Part shown: positions 1 to 8,410 of the stretch, piece by piece
Numbering within the stretch: the first letter of the stretch is position 1
Layout of the letters: the number at the start of each line of letters is the position of its first letter
Source of the DNA: Pirellulaceae bacterium
GTDB taxonomy: Bacteria > Planctomycetota > Planctomycetia > Pirellulales > Pirellulaceae
NCBI GenBank assembly: GCA_028066335.1
Contig: JALCBQ010000004.1
Coordinates: forward strand, 1-54,481
Reading direction: 5' to 3'
Length of the DNA: 54,481 nt
Position numbers and translations under genes: made by a program
The notes under the pieces: model-generated
Seen by the model: only the letters and a program-made list of their open reading frames with translations
Told to the model about the DNA's origin: nothing
Database searches by the model: none

Positions 1-385
1 TCTCTAGTCTCTAGAGGATTAGATTTCTCCCGTTATAAATTAAAGGGTGTAATCCGTTATGCGAGATCTGTCACTCAGTTTTGAAATCGTTCTTTTGTTT
101 TCTATATCTCCCGAATTACCCAAATTGGTATGTGATAAAAATGACCCTTTAAAAATTGTCCGATCGTCACCGAAATTTCACAGAGAGAGGTCATTTGGGT
201 GTAATCTGGGGCAAAAAAAGAACCATTTTCGCCAAAAATCGACCTGTTTTTCTACCCATATCAGGGTAAAGAATAACCTCTCCCTTAGGGGTAGATGATC
301 TCTCTACATTACCGAAGAGTCACCGATTCGTTATTTTGCCATTGGGCTTAAGGCGGAATAGTCCCCCTAGGGGAGTCGTGCCATC
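1..385. other. Gene-poor left edge with short palindromes
   Basis: No convincing gene is visible. A 79-codon open frame on the plus strand (59-298) has no recognisable motif and no clear ribosome site. The sequence holds a short hairpin (TACCC at 252-256 with GGGTA at 263-267) and a perfect 10-bp palindrome CCCCTAGGGG at 364-373. A related string, CCCTTAGGGG, lies at 282-291. None is followed by a T-run in the direction needed to be a clear terminator for the minus-strand gene that ends at 386. Confidence 0.4.
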
Positions 386-682
386 TTAAGAAATATCTAC
401 CTCTGTACCGGTATCTAACATCTTTTGAAAGTCATAAGGATGGTATTTCTGAACCAGTTGTGGTGGAACTTTGACAAACGAAAAATCGACAAGAAAAGAA
501 CCGTCCTCTTGTGGTTCGGGGGTAACCCAAGCCATCCGAAGGGTTTTGGGTGGATGATCTAGAAAGGGCTCTTTATTAATAGCCCCGAGGTAGCGGGCCA
601 AACGTTCGTGATCTAAATCGTCGAAGTGGTACCTTAGTTTGATCGATTTGGTATACTCGTCAGCCGATAATTTTTTGGACAT
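386..682 (-). CDS. Small hypothetical protein (98 aa)
   Basis: A 98-residue soluble protein that I do not recognise. It is hydrophilic, has no signal peptide, membrane segment or cysteine, and is rich in aromatic and charged residues. An Asp/His-rich stretch (HFDDLDHERL, about residues 19-28) comes near the start, followed by a Pro-rich segment around residues 43-58. The start is an ATG at 682 with only a weak purine-rich ribosome site. It is transcribed away from the pyruvate phosphate dikinase gene, so both share an upstream region of about 530 bp that carries an extended palindrome. Codon use looks ordinary and the composition is not repetitive, which is why I take it as a real gene. No function can be assigned. 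Confidence 0.6.
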   Translation of the reverse strand: MSKKLSADEYTKSIKLRYHFDDLDHERLARYLGAINKEPFLDHPPKTLRMAWVTPEPQEDGSFLVDFSFVKVPPQLVQKYHPYDFQKMLDTGTEVDIS

Positions 683-777
683 GATAATTTTTTAGAATCT
701 TGTGTATACTCTTGAAAATAAGGGATAAAGTGTGTTGTTGAGCATGTGAAACAGGGCGAAATTTCTCTAAAGATAGC

Positions 778-825
778 CTCCGCCATAATGGTTAGGCTGT
801 CAAGGTTCTATCCAAAATGGCGGGG
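778..825. repeat. Extended imperfect palindrome in divergent leader
   Basis: An inverted repeat that can fold into one long hairpin. CCGCCAT (780-786) pairs with ATGGCGG (817-823), an AA/AA internal loop follows, then TGG (789-791) pairs with CCA (812-814). After a T/T mismatch, TAG (793-795) pairs with CTA (808-810). Outer C-G and T-G pairs extend it to 778-825. No T-run follows on the plus strand, so it is not an ordinary terminator. It sits between two divergent genes and could be an operator or a structured RNA; that role is inference. Confidence 0.55.
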
Positions 826-909
826 CAAAAACAGGGGAGATTGTGTAGAAAAATAGAAACGAGAAGTCATAAATTAAAAAGTTTTTTTATTGAAACGAAC
901 CGATGTGAA

Positions 910-938
910 TTGACGGTAACTTGGTCGCTCGTTACACT
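910..938 (+). promoter_or_regulatory. Likely sigma-70-type promoter for ppdK
   Basis: TTGACG (910-915) and TACACT (933-938) are separated by exactly 17 bases, matching 5 of 6 and 4 of 6 of the vegetative consensus. Transcription would start near 945, giving the dikinase mRNA a leader of about 270 nt before the ATG at 1213. It is the best promoter match I found in the window. No other gene lies between it and the dikinase. Confidence 0.55.
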
Positions 939-1212
939 TTGTGGATTGTTAGACATTTTATGAATGTCAAAATTGTGTCGAAGCAAGGCCGTTTTGGCCA
1001 CGATCGGACTTCGGACGACGATTCCCACCCCATGTACAATACCGTCGGTTTAGCCCCCTCCTGTTTTGTACTTTTATGGTCCTTATTGACCTTTCTCTGT
1101 GCCGATCGCGTTGATTCAGCAATTCGTTTCTAATCGTCGAGCCTCCTTATTAGCTAGAGGTAAATGGCGTGTTATTCAATACGAAAAAATCGTAAAGAAG
1201 GGAGAGCCAGAA

Positions 1213-3894
1213 ATGGCAAAAGCCAAGACAGGTAAAAAAACTAAATACAAAAGCGTCTACTACTTCGGTAAAACAAAGACCGAGGGCAAAGGGGTGCCAC
1301 GAGCAATTGTAGGGGGAAAAGGACTGAATCTTGCCGAAATGACCCAAATTGGTCTCCCTGTCCCTCCAGGGTTTACGATTACGACCGAAGTTTGTGACCA
1401 ATATATACAAGGGGGAGATAAGCTCCCTAACGGTATAATGGACGACGTTCGAAAGAATATTCGGATCCTTGAACGAGAACTCTCCAAGAAATTTGGTGAC
1501 GACAGAAGCCCTCTCCTCGTTTCGGTTCGTTCTGGGGCTGCCGTCTCTATGCCTGGGATGATGAATACAATTCTCAATTTAGGTCTCAATGATCAGGCGG
1601 TATTGGGTTTGGCCAATGCGACCAATAACAAACGATTCGCCTACGATGCCTATCGACGACTGATTAATATGTTCGGCGACGTCGTTATGGGAGTCGACCA
1701 TCATCTCTTCGAAGCGGCCTTTGCAACGATAAAAACCAAGTACAATGTCACCGACGATGCCGATGTTCCGTCTTCAGGAATGGTCGAACTGTGTAATGAG
1801 TATAAGGCCGTTTACAAAAAGCACACAGGTGAAGCATTTCCACAAGATCCTTATGTTCAGTTATCAAAATCGATTGAGGCCGTCTTTGGTTCATGGAATA
1901 CTCCACGGGCGATTCGCTATCGAGAGGTGGAGAATATCAGGGGGCTTTTGGGGACAGCTGTAAACGTTCAGTCGATGGCCTATGGGAATATGGGAGCCGA
2001 TTCTGGAACTGGGGTCGCCTTTACAAGAAACCCTTCAACGGGTGAAAATAAATTTTATGGTGAGTTCCTCGTAAATGCTCAAGGGGAAGACGTCGTTGCT
2101 GGTATTCGTACCCCACAACCAGTCGCCGAGATGCCTAAATGGAACCGAAAAATCCATAGTGAACTTCTTGGGATTAAGAAAATTCTGGAAGACCATTACA
2201 CAGATATGCAGGATATCGAGTTTACCATTGAAAAGGGCAAGCTCTTTATGTTGCAAACCCGAAGTGGAAAACGGACAGGTGCCGCTGCAGTCAAAATTGC
2301 TGCTGACATGGTTAAAGAGGGGCTGATTGATGAAAAGACTGCTCTTTTACGTATTCCGGCGAACGATTTGACACAGCTTCTCTTGCCAAGCTTTGACCCT
2401 ACTGCGAAAAAGTCGGCCGAAGTCCTCACCCATGGCCTGCCAGCCTCACCAGGTGCTGCTGTTGGAAAGCTCGCCTTTAGTGCTGACGAAGCTGTTGAAC
2501 GGACCCATAACGGTGAAAAAGTACTTCTTGTTCGTAAAGAGACCTCTCCGGAAGACATTGATGGAATGCACAGCGCTGTCGGTATTTTGACCAGTACCGG
2601 TGGGATGACCTCGCACGCTGCCGTCGTTGCCCGTGGCTGGGGGCGATGTTGTGTTGCAGGTGCTGGAGAAGTGCTCATTAATGCAAAAGCTCGAAAAATT
2701 ACAGTCAATGGAAAGACCTTCACCCACAAAGATACCCTCTCGCTTGATGGTTCTACAGGTGAAGTGATTGCAGGTGACCTGGCGACCAAAGAGCCCAAGC
2801 TCTCTGGAAGCTTCAATAAGGTTATGAGTTGGGCCGATAACTATCGGACTTTGGCTATTCGAACAAATGCCGACACACCAACAGATTCGAAGCGGGCACG
2901 TAGCTTTGGTGCTGAAGGGATTGGCCTCTGTAGAACTGAACATATGTTCTTTGAGGAAGATCGTATTCTCGCTATGCGAGAGATGATTTTGGCCGAAGAA
3001 GAGCCGGCTCGTCGTGCAGCTCTTGCAAAGTTACTGCCACATCAACGAAAAGATTTTGCAGGCATTTTCACCGCGATGAAGGGGTTGCCAGTTACGATTC
3101 GTCTCCTTGATCCACCTTTGCATGAATTTTTACCACACGACACCAAAAGCCAGAACGAGTTGGCGACCCTTCTAGGTGTCAAGCCGGCTGTCGTAAAACA
3201 ACGGGTTGCTCAACTGCACGAAATGAATCCTATGTTGGGCCATCGTGGTTGCCGATTGAGTGTGACCTATCCTGAAATCCTTGAAATGCAGGTTCAGGCT
3301 ATCGTCGAAGCAATGATCGCTTGCAAGAAGAAACGAGTCGATGCTAAACCCGAAATCATGATTCCGCTCGTCGGCACAGCAAGTGAGCTTAAAATGTTGC
3401 GGGCCAAAGCTCAGGCGACAATTGACAAAACAATTAAAGCCAAAAAGTACACAGGAAAGCTTGATATTTCCATTGGAACAATGATCGAAATTCCTCGTGC
3501 TGCTTTGACTGCAAATGAAGTCGCCGAACACGCCGACTTCTTTAGCTTTGGAACGAATGACCTCACTCAAATGGCGTTTGGCTATAGTCGTGACGACATT
3601 AGCACCTTCTTGCCTGATTATCTTCAGCGAGAGATCCTGTTGGTCGATCCATTCGTTTCACTGGACACCACCGGCGTCGGTCAACTCGTCGAGATGGGGG
3701 TTGCTAAAGGGCGAAGTGAGAAGAAAAAGCTTAAAGTCGGTATCTGTGGTGAGCATGGTGGTGACCCGGCAAGTATCGAGTTTTGCCATCAGACAGGGCT
3801 CGACTATGTGAGCTGCTCTCCTTTTAGAGTTCCAATTGCTCGGCTCGCTGCTGCTCAAGCTGCCTTAAAAAATGGTAAACCTAAACGGAAGTGA
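1213..3894 (+). CDS. ppdK: Pyruvate, phosphate dikinase
   Basis: Interconverts pyruvate + ATP + Pi and phosphoenolpyruvate + AMP + PPi in the cytoplasm, giving a reversible, PPi-linked step between glycolysis and gluconeogenesis. The 893-residue length fits the family. The order is an N-terminal ATP-grasp nucleotide-binding domain, a central phosphohistidine swivel domain with GGMTSHAAVVARG (catalytic His at about 468), and a C-terminal TIM-barrel PEP/pyruvate domain ending in GICGEHGGDP (catalytic Cys at about 845). I chose the ATG at 1213 because a GGGAGAG ribosome site precedes it and a typical N-terminus follows; the frame is open to 1099 but the extra residues look unlike the family. It has its own promoter and stands as a single transcription unit. 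All key residues seem intact. Confidence 0.97.
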   Translation: MAKAKTGKKTKYKSVYYFGKTKTEGKGVPRAIVGGKGLNLAEMTQIGLPVPPGFTITTEVCDQYIQGGDKLPNGIMDDVRKNIRILERELSKKFGDDRSPLLVSVRSGAAVSMPGMMNTILNLGLNDQAVLGLANATNNKRFAYDAYRRLINMFGDVVMGVDHHLFEAAFATIKTKYNVTDDADVPSSGMVELCNEYKAVYKKHTGEAFPQDPYVQLSKSIEAVFGSWNTPRAIRYREVENIRGLLGTAVNVQSMAYGNMGADSGTGVAFTRNPSTGENKFYGEFLVNAQGEDVVAGIRTPQPVAEMPKWNRKIHSELLGIKKILEDHYTDMQDIEFTIEKGKLFMLQTRSGKRTGAAAVKIAADMVKEGLIDEKTALLRIPANDLTQLLLPSFDPTAKKSAEVLTHGLPASPGAAVGKLAFSADEAVERTHNGEKVLLVRKETSPEDIDGMHSAVGILTSTGGMTSHAAVVARGWGRCCVAGAGEVLINAKARKITVNGKTFTHKDTLSLDGSTGEVIAGDLATKEPKLSGSFNKVMSWADNYRTLAIRTNADTPTDSKRARSFGAEGIGLCRTEHMFFEEDRILAMREMILAEEEPARRAALAKLLPHQRKDFAGIFTAMKGLPVTIRLLDPPLHEFLPHDTKSQNELATLLGVKPAVVKQRVAQLHEMNPMLGHRGCRLSVTYPEILEMQVQAIVEAMIACKKKRVDAKPEIMIPLVGTASELKMLRAKAQATIDKTIKAKKYTGKLDISIGTMIEIPRAALTANEVAEHADFFSFGTNDLTQMAFGYSRDDISTFLPDYLQREILLVDPFVSLDTTGVGQLVEMGVAKGRSEKKKLKVGICGEHGGDPASIEFCHQTGLDYVSCSPFRVPIARLAAAQAALKNGKPKRK

Positions 3895-4026
3895 GTTGCC
3901 AAAGACTAAATACTCCACTAACAAAATCGCGGCAAGCTTTAGGGCACTTCACTACACCCCCTAAAGAGGCGGAGAACATTTTATAATCTGAAATATTCGC
4001 TATTTTAGAAATAGAGTCTGTAAACG

Positions 4027-4070
4027 AGAGGTAGAGCAAACTAGGATAGAATCTACCTCTTTGTTCGTTT
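4027..4070 (+). terminator. Possible terminator after ppdK
   Basis: AGAGGTAGA (4027-4035) and TCTACCTCT (4052-4060) form a perfect 9-bp stem with a 16-base loop, followed by a T-rich run (TTGTTCGTTT). The T-run is interrupted, so the call is tentative. It lies about 130 bases after the ppdK stop and 40 bases before pepP, so it could also be a leader element of the latter. A second hairpin without a T-tail (CTTTAGGG at 3937-3944 with CCCTAAAG at 3959-3966) lies upstream. Confidence 0.4.
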
Positions 4071-4106
4071 AGAAAATTCTCTTTTACAAATAGGATTTCT
4101 TACTCT

Positions 4107-5471
4107 ATGCAGCGCTACACTTTTTTCTCCGCAGTCTTGTTTTTAAGCTATGCTACATTCCTTTCTGGTGGTACTGTCCTGCCGGCAAAAGGTCAAGAGC
4201 GTCTAGCCGATCAGACTCCCAAAACTGATGAACGTCTTCGAAAAGATCTTGTTGAGCGTCGGGAAAGAGTTTTCGCTCAAATGGAAGACGACTCAATCTT
4301 AATTGTTCGTGGGAATCACTCGAAGGGCCACTTGCGAGGCATCTTTCGGCAGTTCGATAATTTCTATTATCTTACCGGGATTAACGACCCCGGTGGGGTT
4401 GTTCTCCTCAAGAAGGCCGCAGGAGAGACAAGTTCGCGTCTCTATTTCCCTAGGCAGAACAAGGAAAAAATTCTCTGGGATGCTCAAACGCTCGGTGTCG
4501 ATGGGGCGAGGCAGGTTTCTGCAATTGACGACACTCGAGACGAAGTTAGCTTTCAACGAGAGTTTGAGCCACTTCTCGAAAACGTAAAGACCGTCTATTA
4601 TGATTCAGAAGAGAACCACGATGAGTTTGGTGAACGGCTAGAGGGACTTGCATTGTCCCTCAAACCGGCTAGTCGTATTGTCCATAGTCTAAGGCGGGTT
4701 AAAACAGCCTACGAAGTTGACCTTATTCGACGGGCGGCAATGATTTCTTGTGAAGGTCATAAAGAGCTTATGCGAAGCGCCAAACCAGGGCTGAACGAGT
4801 TCGAATTGCAGGCGATTCTCGAGTATGTGTTCCGATTCAACGGCGCACAAGATACGGGTTATAGTTCAATTGTCGGGTCAGGACCGAACAGTTGTATTCT
4901 GCATTGGTCTCGAAATGATCGCTACACGCGTAACAATGAAGTCGTCCTTGTCGACGCTGGTGCTGAGTACAAAAATTACACGGCCGACGTTACCCGAACC
5001 TTTCCAGTTAACGGGAAATTCACAGAACGACAGCGGGAAATTTACGCGATTGTTCTCAAGGCAAATACGGAGGCGACCAAATTGGTCAAACCGGGTGTTT
5101 CAACAGGGGAGGTCTTTGCAAAAGCGAATGACGAAATTTTTAAGGGACTTAAAGAGCTTGGCATGGTAGAGACTCGTCGAGAAGTTCGTCGTTTTCTTAT
5201 GCACGGTATCGGACATTCAGTTGGCCTTAATGTTCACGACGTCGGTGGCTTGGGGGTGCTTGAAGAAGGAATGGTCATAACAATCGAGCCTGGTATTTAT
5301 ATCGCTAATGAAGCGATTGGAATCCGCATAGAAGATAATATATTGGTAACCAAAGATGGTTATGAAAACCTCTCAATTAACCTGCCAAGGACTGCTGATG
5401 AGGTCGAAGACCTAATGAAAGAAGAGGGGATGAGATTTTCGCGTTACATGATAAATAATGTTAATAAGTAA
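4107..5471 (+). CDS. pepP: Secreted Xaa-Pro aminopeptidase (M24B)
   Basis: A metallopeptidase of the aminopeptidase P type that removes an N-terminal residue ahead of proline. The 454-residue protein begins with a hydrophobic leader of about 28 residues consistent with Sec export, then an AMP_N (creatinase-like) domain and a pita-bread catalytic domain. The five expected metal ligands are visible in order: Asp in VLVDAGAEY, Asp in TADVTRTFP, His in HGIGHSVGL, Glu in ITIEPGIYI and Glu in IRIEDNILV. Export is less usual for the family, whose best-known members are cytoplasmic, and suggests periplasmic peptide turnover. It stands alone, closed by a strong hairpin terminator. I am confident about the family; substrate preference is inferred. 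Confidence 0.93.
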   Translation: MQRYTFFSAVLFLSYATFLSGGTVLPAKGQERLADQTPKTDERLRKDLVERRERVFAQMEDDSILIVRGNHSKGHLRGIFRQFDNFYYLTGINDPGGVVLLKKAAGETSSRLYFPRQNKEKILWDAQTLGVDGARQVSAIDDTRDEVSFQREFEPLLENVKTVYYDSEENHDEFGERLEGLALSLKPASRIVHSLRRVKTAYEVDLIRRAAMISCEGHKELMRSAKPGLNEFELQAILEYVFRFNGAQDTGYSSIVGSGPNSCILHWSRNDRYTRNNEVVLVDAGAEYKNYTADVTRTFPVNGKFTERQREIYAIVLKANTEATKLVKPGVSTGEVFAKANDEIFKGLKELGMVETRREVRRFLMHGIGHSVGLNVHDVGGLGVLEEGMVITIEPGIYIANEAIGIRIEDNILVTKDGYENLSINLPRTADEVEDLMKEEGMRFSRYMINNVNK

Positions 5472-5500
5472 ACACTATCAATTGTAAAGAGTGGCCGTAG

Positions 5501-5537
5501 AGCGTTTTTTCTCGAAAGAGGGAAAACGCTTTTTTAG
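5501..5537 (+). terminator. Intrinsic terminator after pepP
   Basis: A 13-pair stem (5501-5513 with 5518-5530, including two T-G pairs) closed by a GAAA tetraloop and followed directly by a T-run. It starts about 30 bases after the pepP stop. Confidence 0.85.
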
Positions 5538-5807
5538 TAGGTACCTTGCAGGTATCTTTGAGATATTGACTGAGAGGTTTATTGAAAGCCTAGCCCTTTA
5601 ATTCCTATTTTTAGAGGGTACAAACCGAGATGTGTCGCCCGACTTTCTTTATTCCGCTTCTCTTTATATTTGAATGTTAAAAAGCAAAGGGAAAAGAACT
5701 TGTCATCCTCTCTTTTCGAAGGGGGAAGAGGCCCTTACAATAATCAAGGCATGAAACAATTTTTTTATAGGTTTGATTTCCGTTTTTTTAACAGGTAACC
5801 TCAAGTA
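5538..5807. other. Leader region of tyrS, no clear element
   Basis: About 270 bases without a gene, upstream of tyrosyl-tRNA synthetase. I see no T-box-like specifier/antiterminator arrangement, no convincing -35/-10 pair (a TTGTCA at 5700 and a TACAAT at 5736 are 30 bases apart), and no tRNA. A promoter for tyrS must lie here, but I cannot place it. Confidence 0.3.
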
Positions 5808-7091
5808 ATGAGCAATCTTTTTTCCGATTTGAATTGGCGTGGTCTGGTCCATCAGACAACTGACGAGAAAAATTTTGGCTCATGGTTAAACGAAGAAAAA
5901 AGGACCCTTTACATCGGTTTTGACCCGACAGCAGATAGTCTTCATGTCGGTTCGTTATTGCAGTTAATGATGCTCAGACGGTATCAGCAGGCGGGGCACC
6001 GCCCCATTGCTCTTGTCGGTGGAGCAACTGGTATGATCGGTGATCCAAGTGGAAAAAGTCAAGAGCGAAACCTCTTAAGCGAAGAGGCTTTACAACATAA
6101 TGTCGAGTCGCTTAAAGTTCAAATGGCCCGTTTTCTTGACTTTGAATCGGGAGATAACAGTGCCATACTCGTGAACAATTACGATTGGATGGGCGGTCTT
6201 TCGTACCTCCATTTTCTACGTGATGTTGGAAAGCACTTTCCGGTGAACGTCATGATGGCCAAAGAATCAGTTAAGAATCGACTTGGTCGAGAAGATGGAG
6301 GGTTAAGTTATACCGAATTTAGCTACATGTTGCTTCAGGCATACGACTTTGTTCATCTTCAAAAAGAATACGACTGCCAGCTACAATGTGGTGGAAGTGA
6401 TCAGTGGGGGAATATTACCGCCGGTATTGATCTAGGTCGCCGCATGGGAGGTGGCCAGCTTTATGGCATGACATGCCCATTATTGACGAATTCGGAAGGG
6501 GCTAAAATGGGAAAGACCGAACAAGGAACGGTCTGGCTCGATCGGACCAAAACGAGCCCCTACGCTTTCTACCAATATTGGATTAACGTCGCGGATGTTG
6601 ATGTGGGTAGATGTCTACGATTTTTAACCGAACTCAATCAAGAAGAGATCGTTGCTCTGGATGCCTCTCGCGAAAATGAGCCTTATCGTCGTGAAAGCCA
6701 GAAACGGCTTGCCCAAGAGATGACCGAGTTAGTCCATGGAAAAGATGGCCTTTCGGGGGCACTGCGAGCGACTGAAGTATTTTTTGGGGCCGAAATTAAT
6801 GATCTCTCCGAAGAAGAGCTACGCGAAATTTTCGCAGAGGTGCCAAGTCAGGAACTTTCAAAAGAAGAGCTTTCGGGAGAGGGCCTTGAATTAACAATGG
6901 CCATGGTTGAAGCTGGATTGGCAAAATCGAAAGGAGAAGCACGGCGGATAATTTCTCAAGGAGGTGCTTATGTCAATAATCGACGAGTTGCCGAGCAAGA
7001 GGCAAGGGTTACAGGAGATCACCTTATTGCAGGTGGAACGGTTATCCTACGAAGTGGAAAAAAGAAATACGGATTGCTTCGTTTCGTCTAA
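5808..7091 (+). CDS. tyrS: Tyrosyl-tRNA synthetase
   Basis: Charges tRNA-Tyr with tyrosine in the cytoplasm. The 427-residue protein is a standard bacterial class I enzyme. A Rossmann catalytic domain carries the HIGH-type signature LHVGS at residues 45-49, after GFDPTADS. The KMSKS-type loop is KMGKT at about 233-237, a variant common in this family. A C-terminal S4 RNA-binding domain (about 360-427) includes AKSKGEARRIISQGGAYVN. The start is the ATG at 5808. A membrane-anchored unknown follows about 100 bases downstream and may be co-transcribed, as no terminator is seen between them. Confidence 0.98.
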   Translation: MSNLFSDLNWRGLVHQTTDEKNFGSWLNEEKRTLYIGFDPTADSLHVGSLLQLMMLRRYQQAGHRPIALVGGATGMIGDPSGKSQERNLLSEEALQHNVESLKVQMARFLDFESGDNSAILVNNYDWMGGLSYLHFLRDVGKHFPVNVMMAKESVKNRLGREDGGLSYTEFSYMLLQAYDFVHLQKEYDCQLQCGGSDQWGNITAGIDLGRRMGGGQLYGMTCPLLTNSEGAKMGKTEQGTVWLDRTKTSPYAFYQYWINVADVDVGRCLRFLTELNQEEIVALDASRENEPYRRESQKRLAQEMTELVHGKDGLSGALRATEVFFGAEINDLSEEELREIFAEVPSQELSKEELSGEGLELTMAMVEAGLAKSKGEARRIISQGGAYVNNRRVAEQEARVTGDHLIAGGTVILRSGKKKYGLLRFV

Positions 7092-7188
7092 GTCGATAAC
7101 TTGAAGTCTGAGTGTAATAAGGAGATAACCCATCGTGGCTAATCTCCGTGAAATTTTTGAGCCTTCCCTATAGCAGATAGGAAATCCG

Positions 7189-7956
7189 TTGTTAGATTCA
7201 CCATTTAAAAAAAAGCTGTTTCTCGGGATTCTTATCGCTTCGAGCTGTCTCTCGTTGACTGTCTACTCGGTTTATCGTGCACTGACATTTCAAAGACGAG
7301 AGTACTACGAAGTCATTAATCAGAGTGAAGAATACCAGCTTAAGAACGGTCATGAGTTTGAACGCAAAGTTCTAGAGCTTCAAAATAATGCCCGACTCTC
7401 AGAGGATTGGGCAGCCGAGTTTACCCTGGATGAGATAAATGGCTGGTTAGCGACACAGTACCTCAAAAGAAATGAAAACAAAAAAATGCTCGGGCAAGAG
7501 ATTAAAAGGCCACGCCTTCTGGCTTATCGAGAAGGGTTGCAGCTTTATACGCAGTACCATGGCAGTGTCGGTGCCGATCTCATGATTAATTTTCAGGTGA
7601 GTATGACCGATGAGCCGAATCAGTTGGCTCTCTCCATCACAGGAGTCTATGCTGGAATGTGGCCTCTTTCCATGGAGAAAGTAACTGCCGAAATTACGCG
7701 GATTTGCCAAGAGATGAAGCTTCCCCTTAAGTGGAACAAGGAGGGCGAACATCCGGTTGCCTTAATTACGTTACCGACCGAGTACCAAGCATTACCTGGA
7801 CGGAAAATCTGGTTAAATGTAATCGAACTTCATGAAAGCGAAGAGAAACTCGTCCTTGTTAATGTCTATAAAGAGGGAAAAGAGACTCAGGAAGAACATT
7901 CTCAAAAAGAATATAAGATCGTTTTACAAGGAACGACCTCCCTCATAAACGAGTAA
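7189..7956 (+). CDS. Membrane-anchored hypothetical protein (255 aa)
   Basis: I do not recognise this protein. One hydrophobic segment at residues 10-30 follows a Lys-rich N-terminus, which predicts an uncleaved anchor or signal with the rest outside the cytoplasm. The remainder is a mixed charged and hydrophobic domain with no cysteine pair or catalytic motif visible. A segment around residues 70-85 (FTLDEINGWLATQYL) resembles the helical start seen in other planctomycete anchored unknowns; that comparison is from memory. The predicted start is a TTG at 7189, and there is no better ATG near the membrane segment. It may follow tyrS on one transcript. It converges with the minus-strand gene ending at 7962, leaving only 5 bases between stops and no room for a separate terminator. 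Confidence 0.7.
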   Translation: MLDSPFKKKLFLGILIASSCLSLTVYSVYRALTFQRREYYEVINQSEEYQLKNGHEFERKVLELQNNARLSEDWAAEFTLDEINGWLATQYLKRNENKKMLGQEIKRPRLLAYREGLQLYTQYHGSVGADLMINFQVSMTDEPNQLALSITGVYAGMWPLSMEKVTAEITRICQEMKLPLKWNKEGEHPVALITLPTEYQALPGRKIWLNVIELHESEEKLVLVNVYKEGKETQEEHSQKEYKIVLQGTTSLINE

Positions 7957-7961
7957 GGCAA

Positions 7962-8375
7962 CTACTCGGTACTCCTTTCTCCTGTTGAGTGGAGCCGATC
8001 TTTAGGACTCTCAGAAAATGCCATGATCCAGCCCCTTTTTTCCGTGACAAAAAAAAGCTCGGCATAACAGTTAAGCTCTTGCCCAAAGAGAAGGAAACTT
8101 TTTCTTTCCTCTTCCCAAACCTGAGGAATATAGTGCCCTGTTTCTTGCAATGTGACTATTCCTTGGCTTTCAGAGAGTAAGCCTGAATAAGACAAGTAAC
8201 GTTGACGATGGGCCGACAGTGGAAGAGCTGAAACGTGGGTGCCGACTTTAGGCCGGGCATCTAGAGCCCAAGTCAGTAGGGTAGTCGTTGTAGTTTGTTC
8301 AAGAAAGAGATCCCAATGACTTGCACGGGGCGAGTTAAGTGGGGTCTGGTGATAACTTAGGGCAAAGCGAAGCAT
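7962..8375 (-). CDS. Stand-alone LigD phosphoesterase-like protein
   Basis: A 137-residue protein resembling the 3'-phosphoesterase (PE) domain of LigD (DNA polymerase ligase N-terminal domain). The core SHWDLFLEQ (about residues 19-27) corresponds to the HYDFRLE motif of LigD PE. It is followed by a strand ending in LLTWALDARP and then a segment HRQRYLSYSGLLS, in the place of the LigD DYADFEG region. His9, His20 and Asp22 are candidate metal ligands. In LigD the domain trims 3' ends during end joining; here there is no ligase or polymerase domain attached and none nearby, so the role is inferred from fold similarity only. An ATG at 8375 is preceded by a GGAGG-like site. The gene may share a transcript with the DUF11 lipoprotein upstream (36 bases apart). 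Confidence 0.65.
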   Translation of the reverse strand: MLRFALSYHQTPLNSPRASHWDLFLEQTTTTTLLTWALDARPKVGTHVSALPLSAHRQRYLSYSGLLSESQGIVTLQETGHYIPQVWEEERKSFLLFGQELNCYAELFFVTEKRGWIMAFSESPKDRLHSTGERSTE

Positions 8376-8410
8376 CGTCTTAGAAGGATCCTCCTATTGA
8401 GGGCACTCTT

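Noticed and set aside
59-298. 79-codon plus-strand open frame
   Set aside because: No ribosome site, promoter or protein-like motif, and it crosses short palindromes.
921-1133. 70-codon plus-strand open frame upstream of ppdK
   Set aside because: It starts inside the probable promoter and has no motif; likely untranslated leader.
2196-2816. 206-codon minus-strand frame inside ppdK
   Set aside because: Antisense shadow of a well-conserved gene; composition is rich in Ser/Pro as expected from complement reading.
3937-3966. Hairpin CTTTAGGG/CCCTAAAG after ppdK
   Set aside because: No T-run follows, so not called a terminator.
5700-5741. TTGTCA and TACAAT upstream of tyrS
   Set aside because: Thirty bases apart, far outside promoter spacing.
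5808-7091. KMGKT in place of KMSKS in TyrRS
   Set aside because: This variant is normal for bacterial TyrS, so not unusual.
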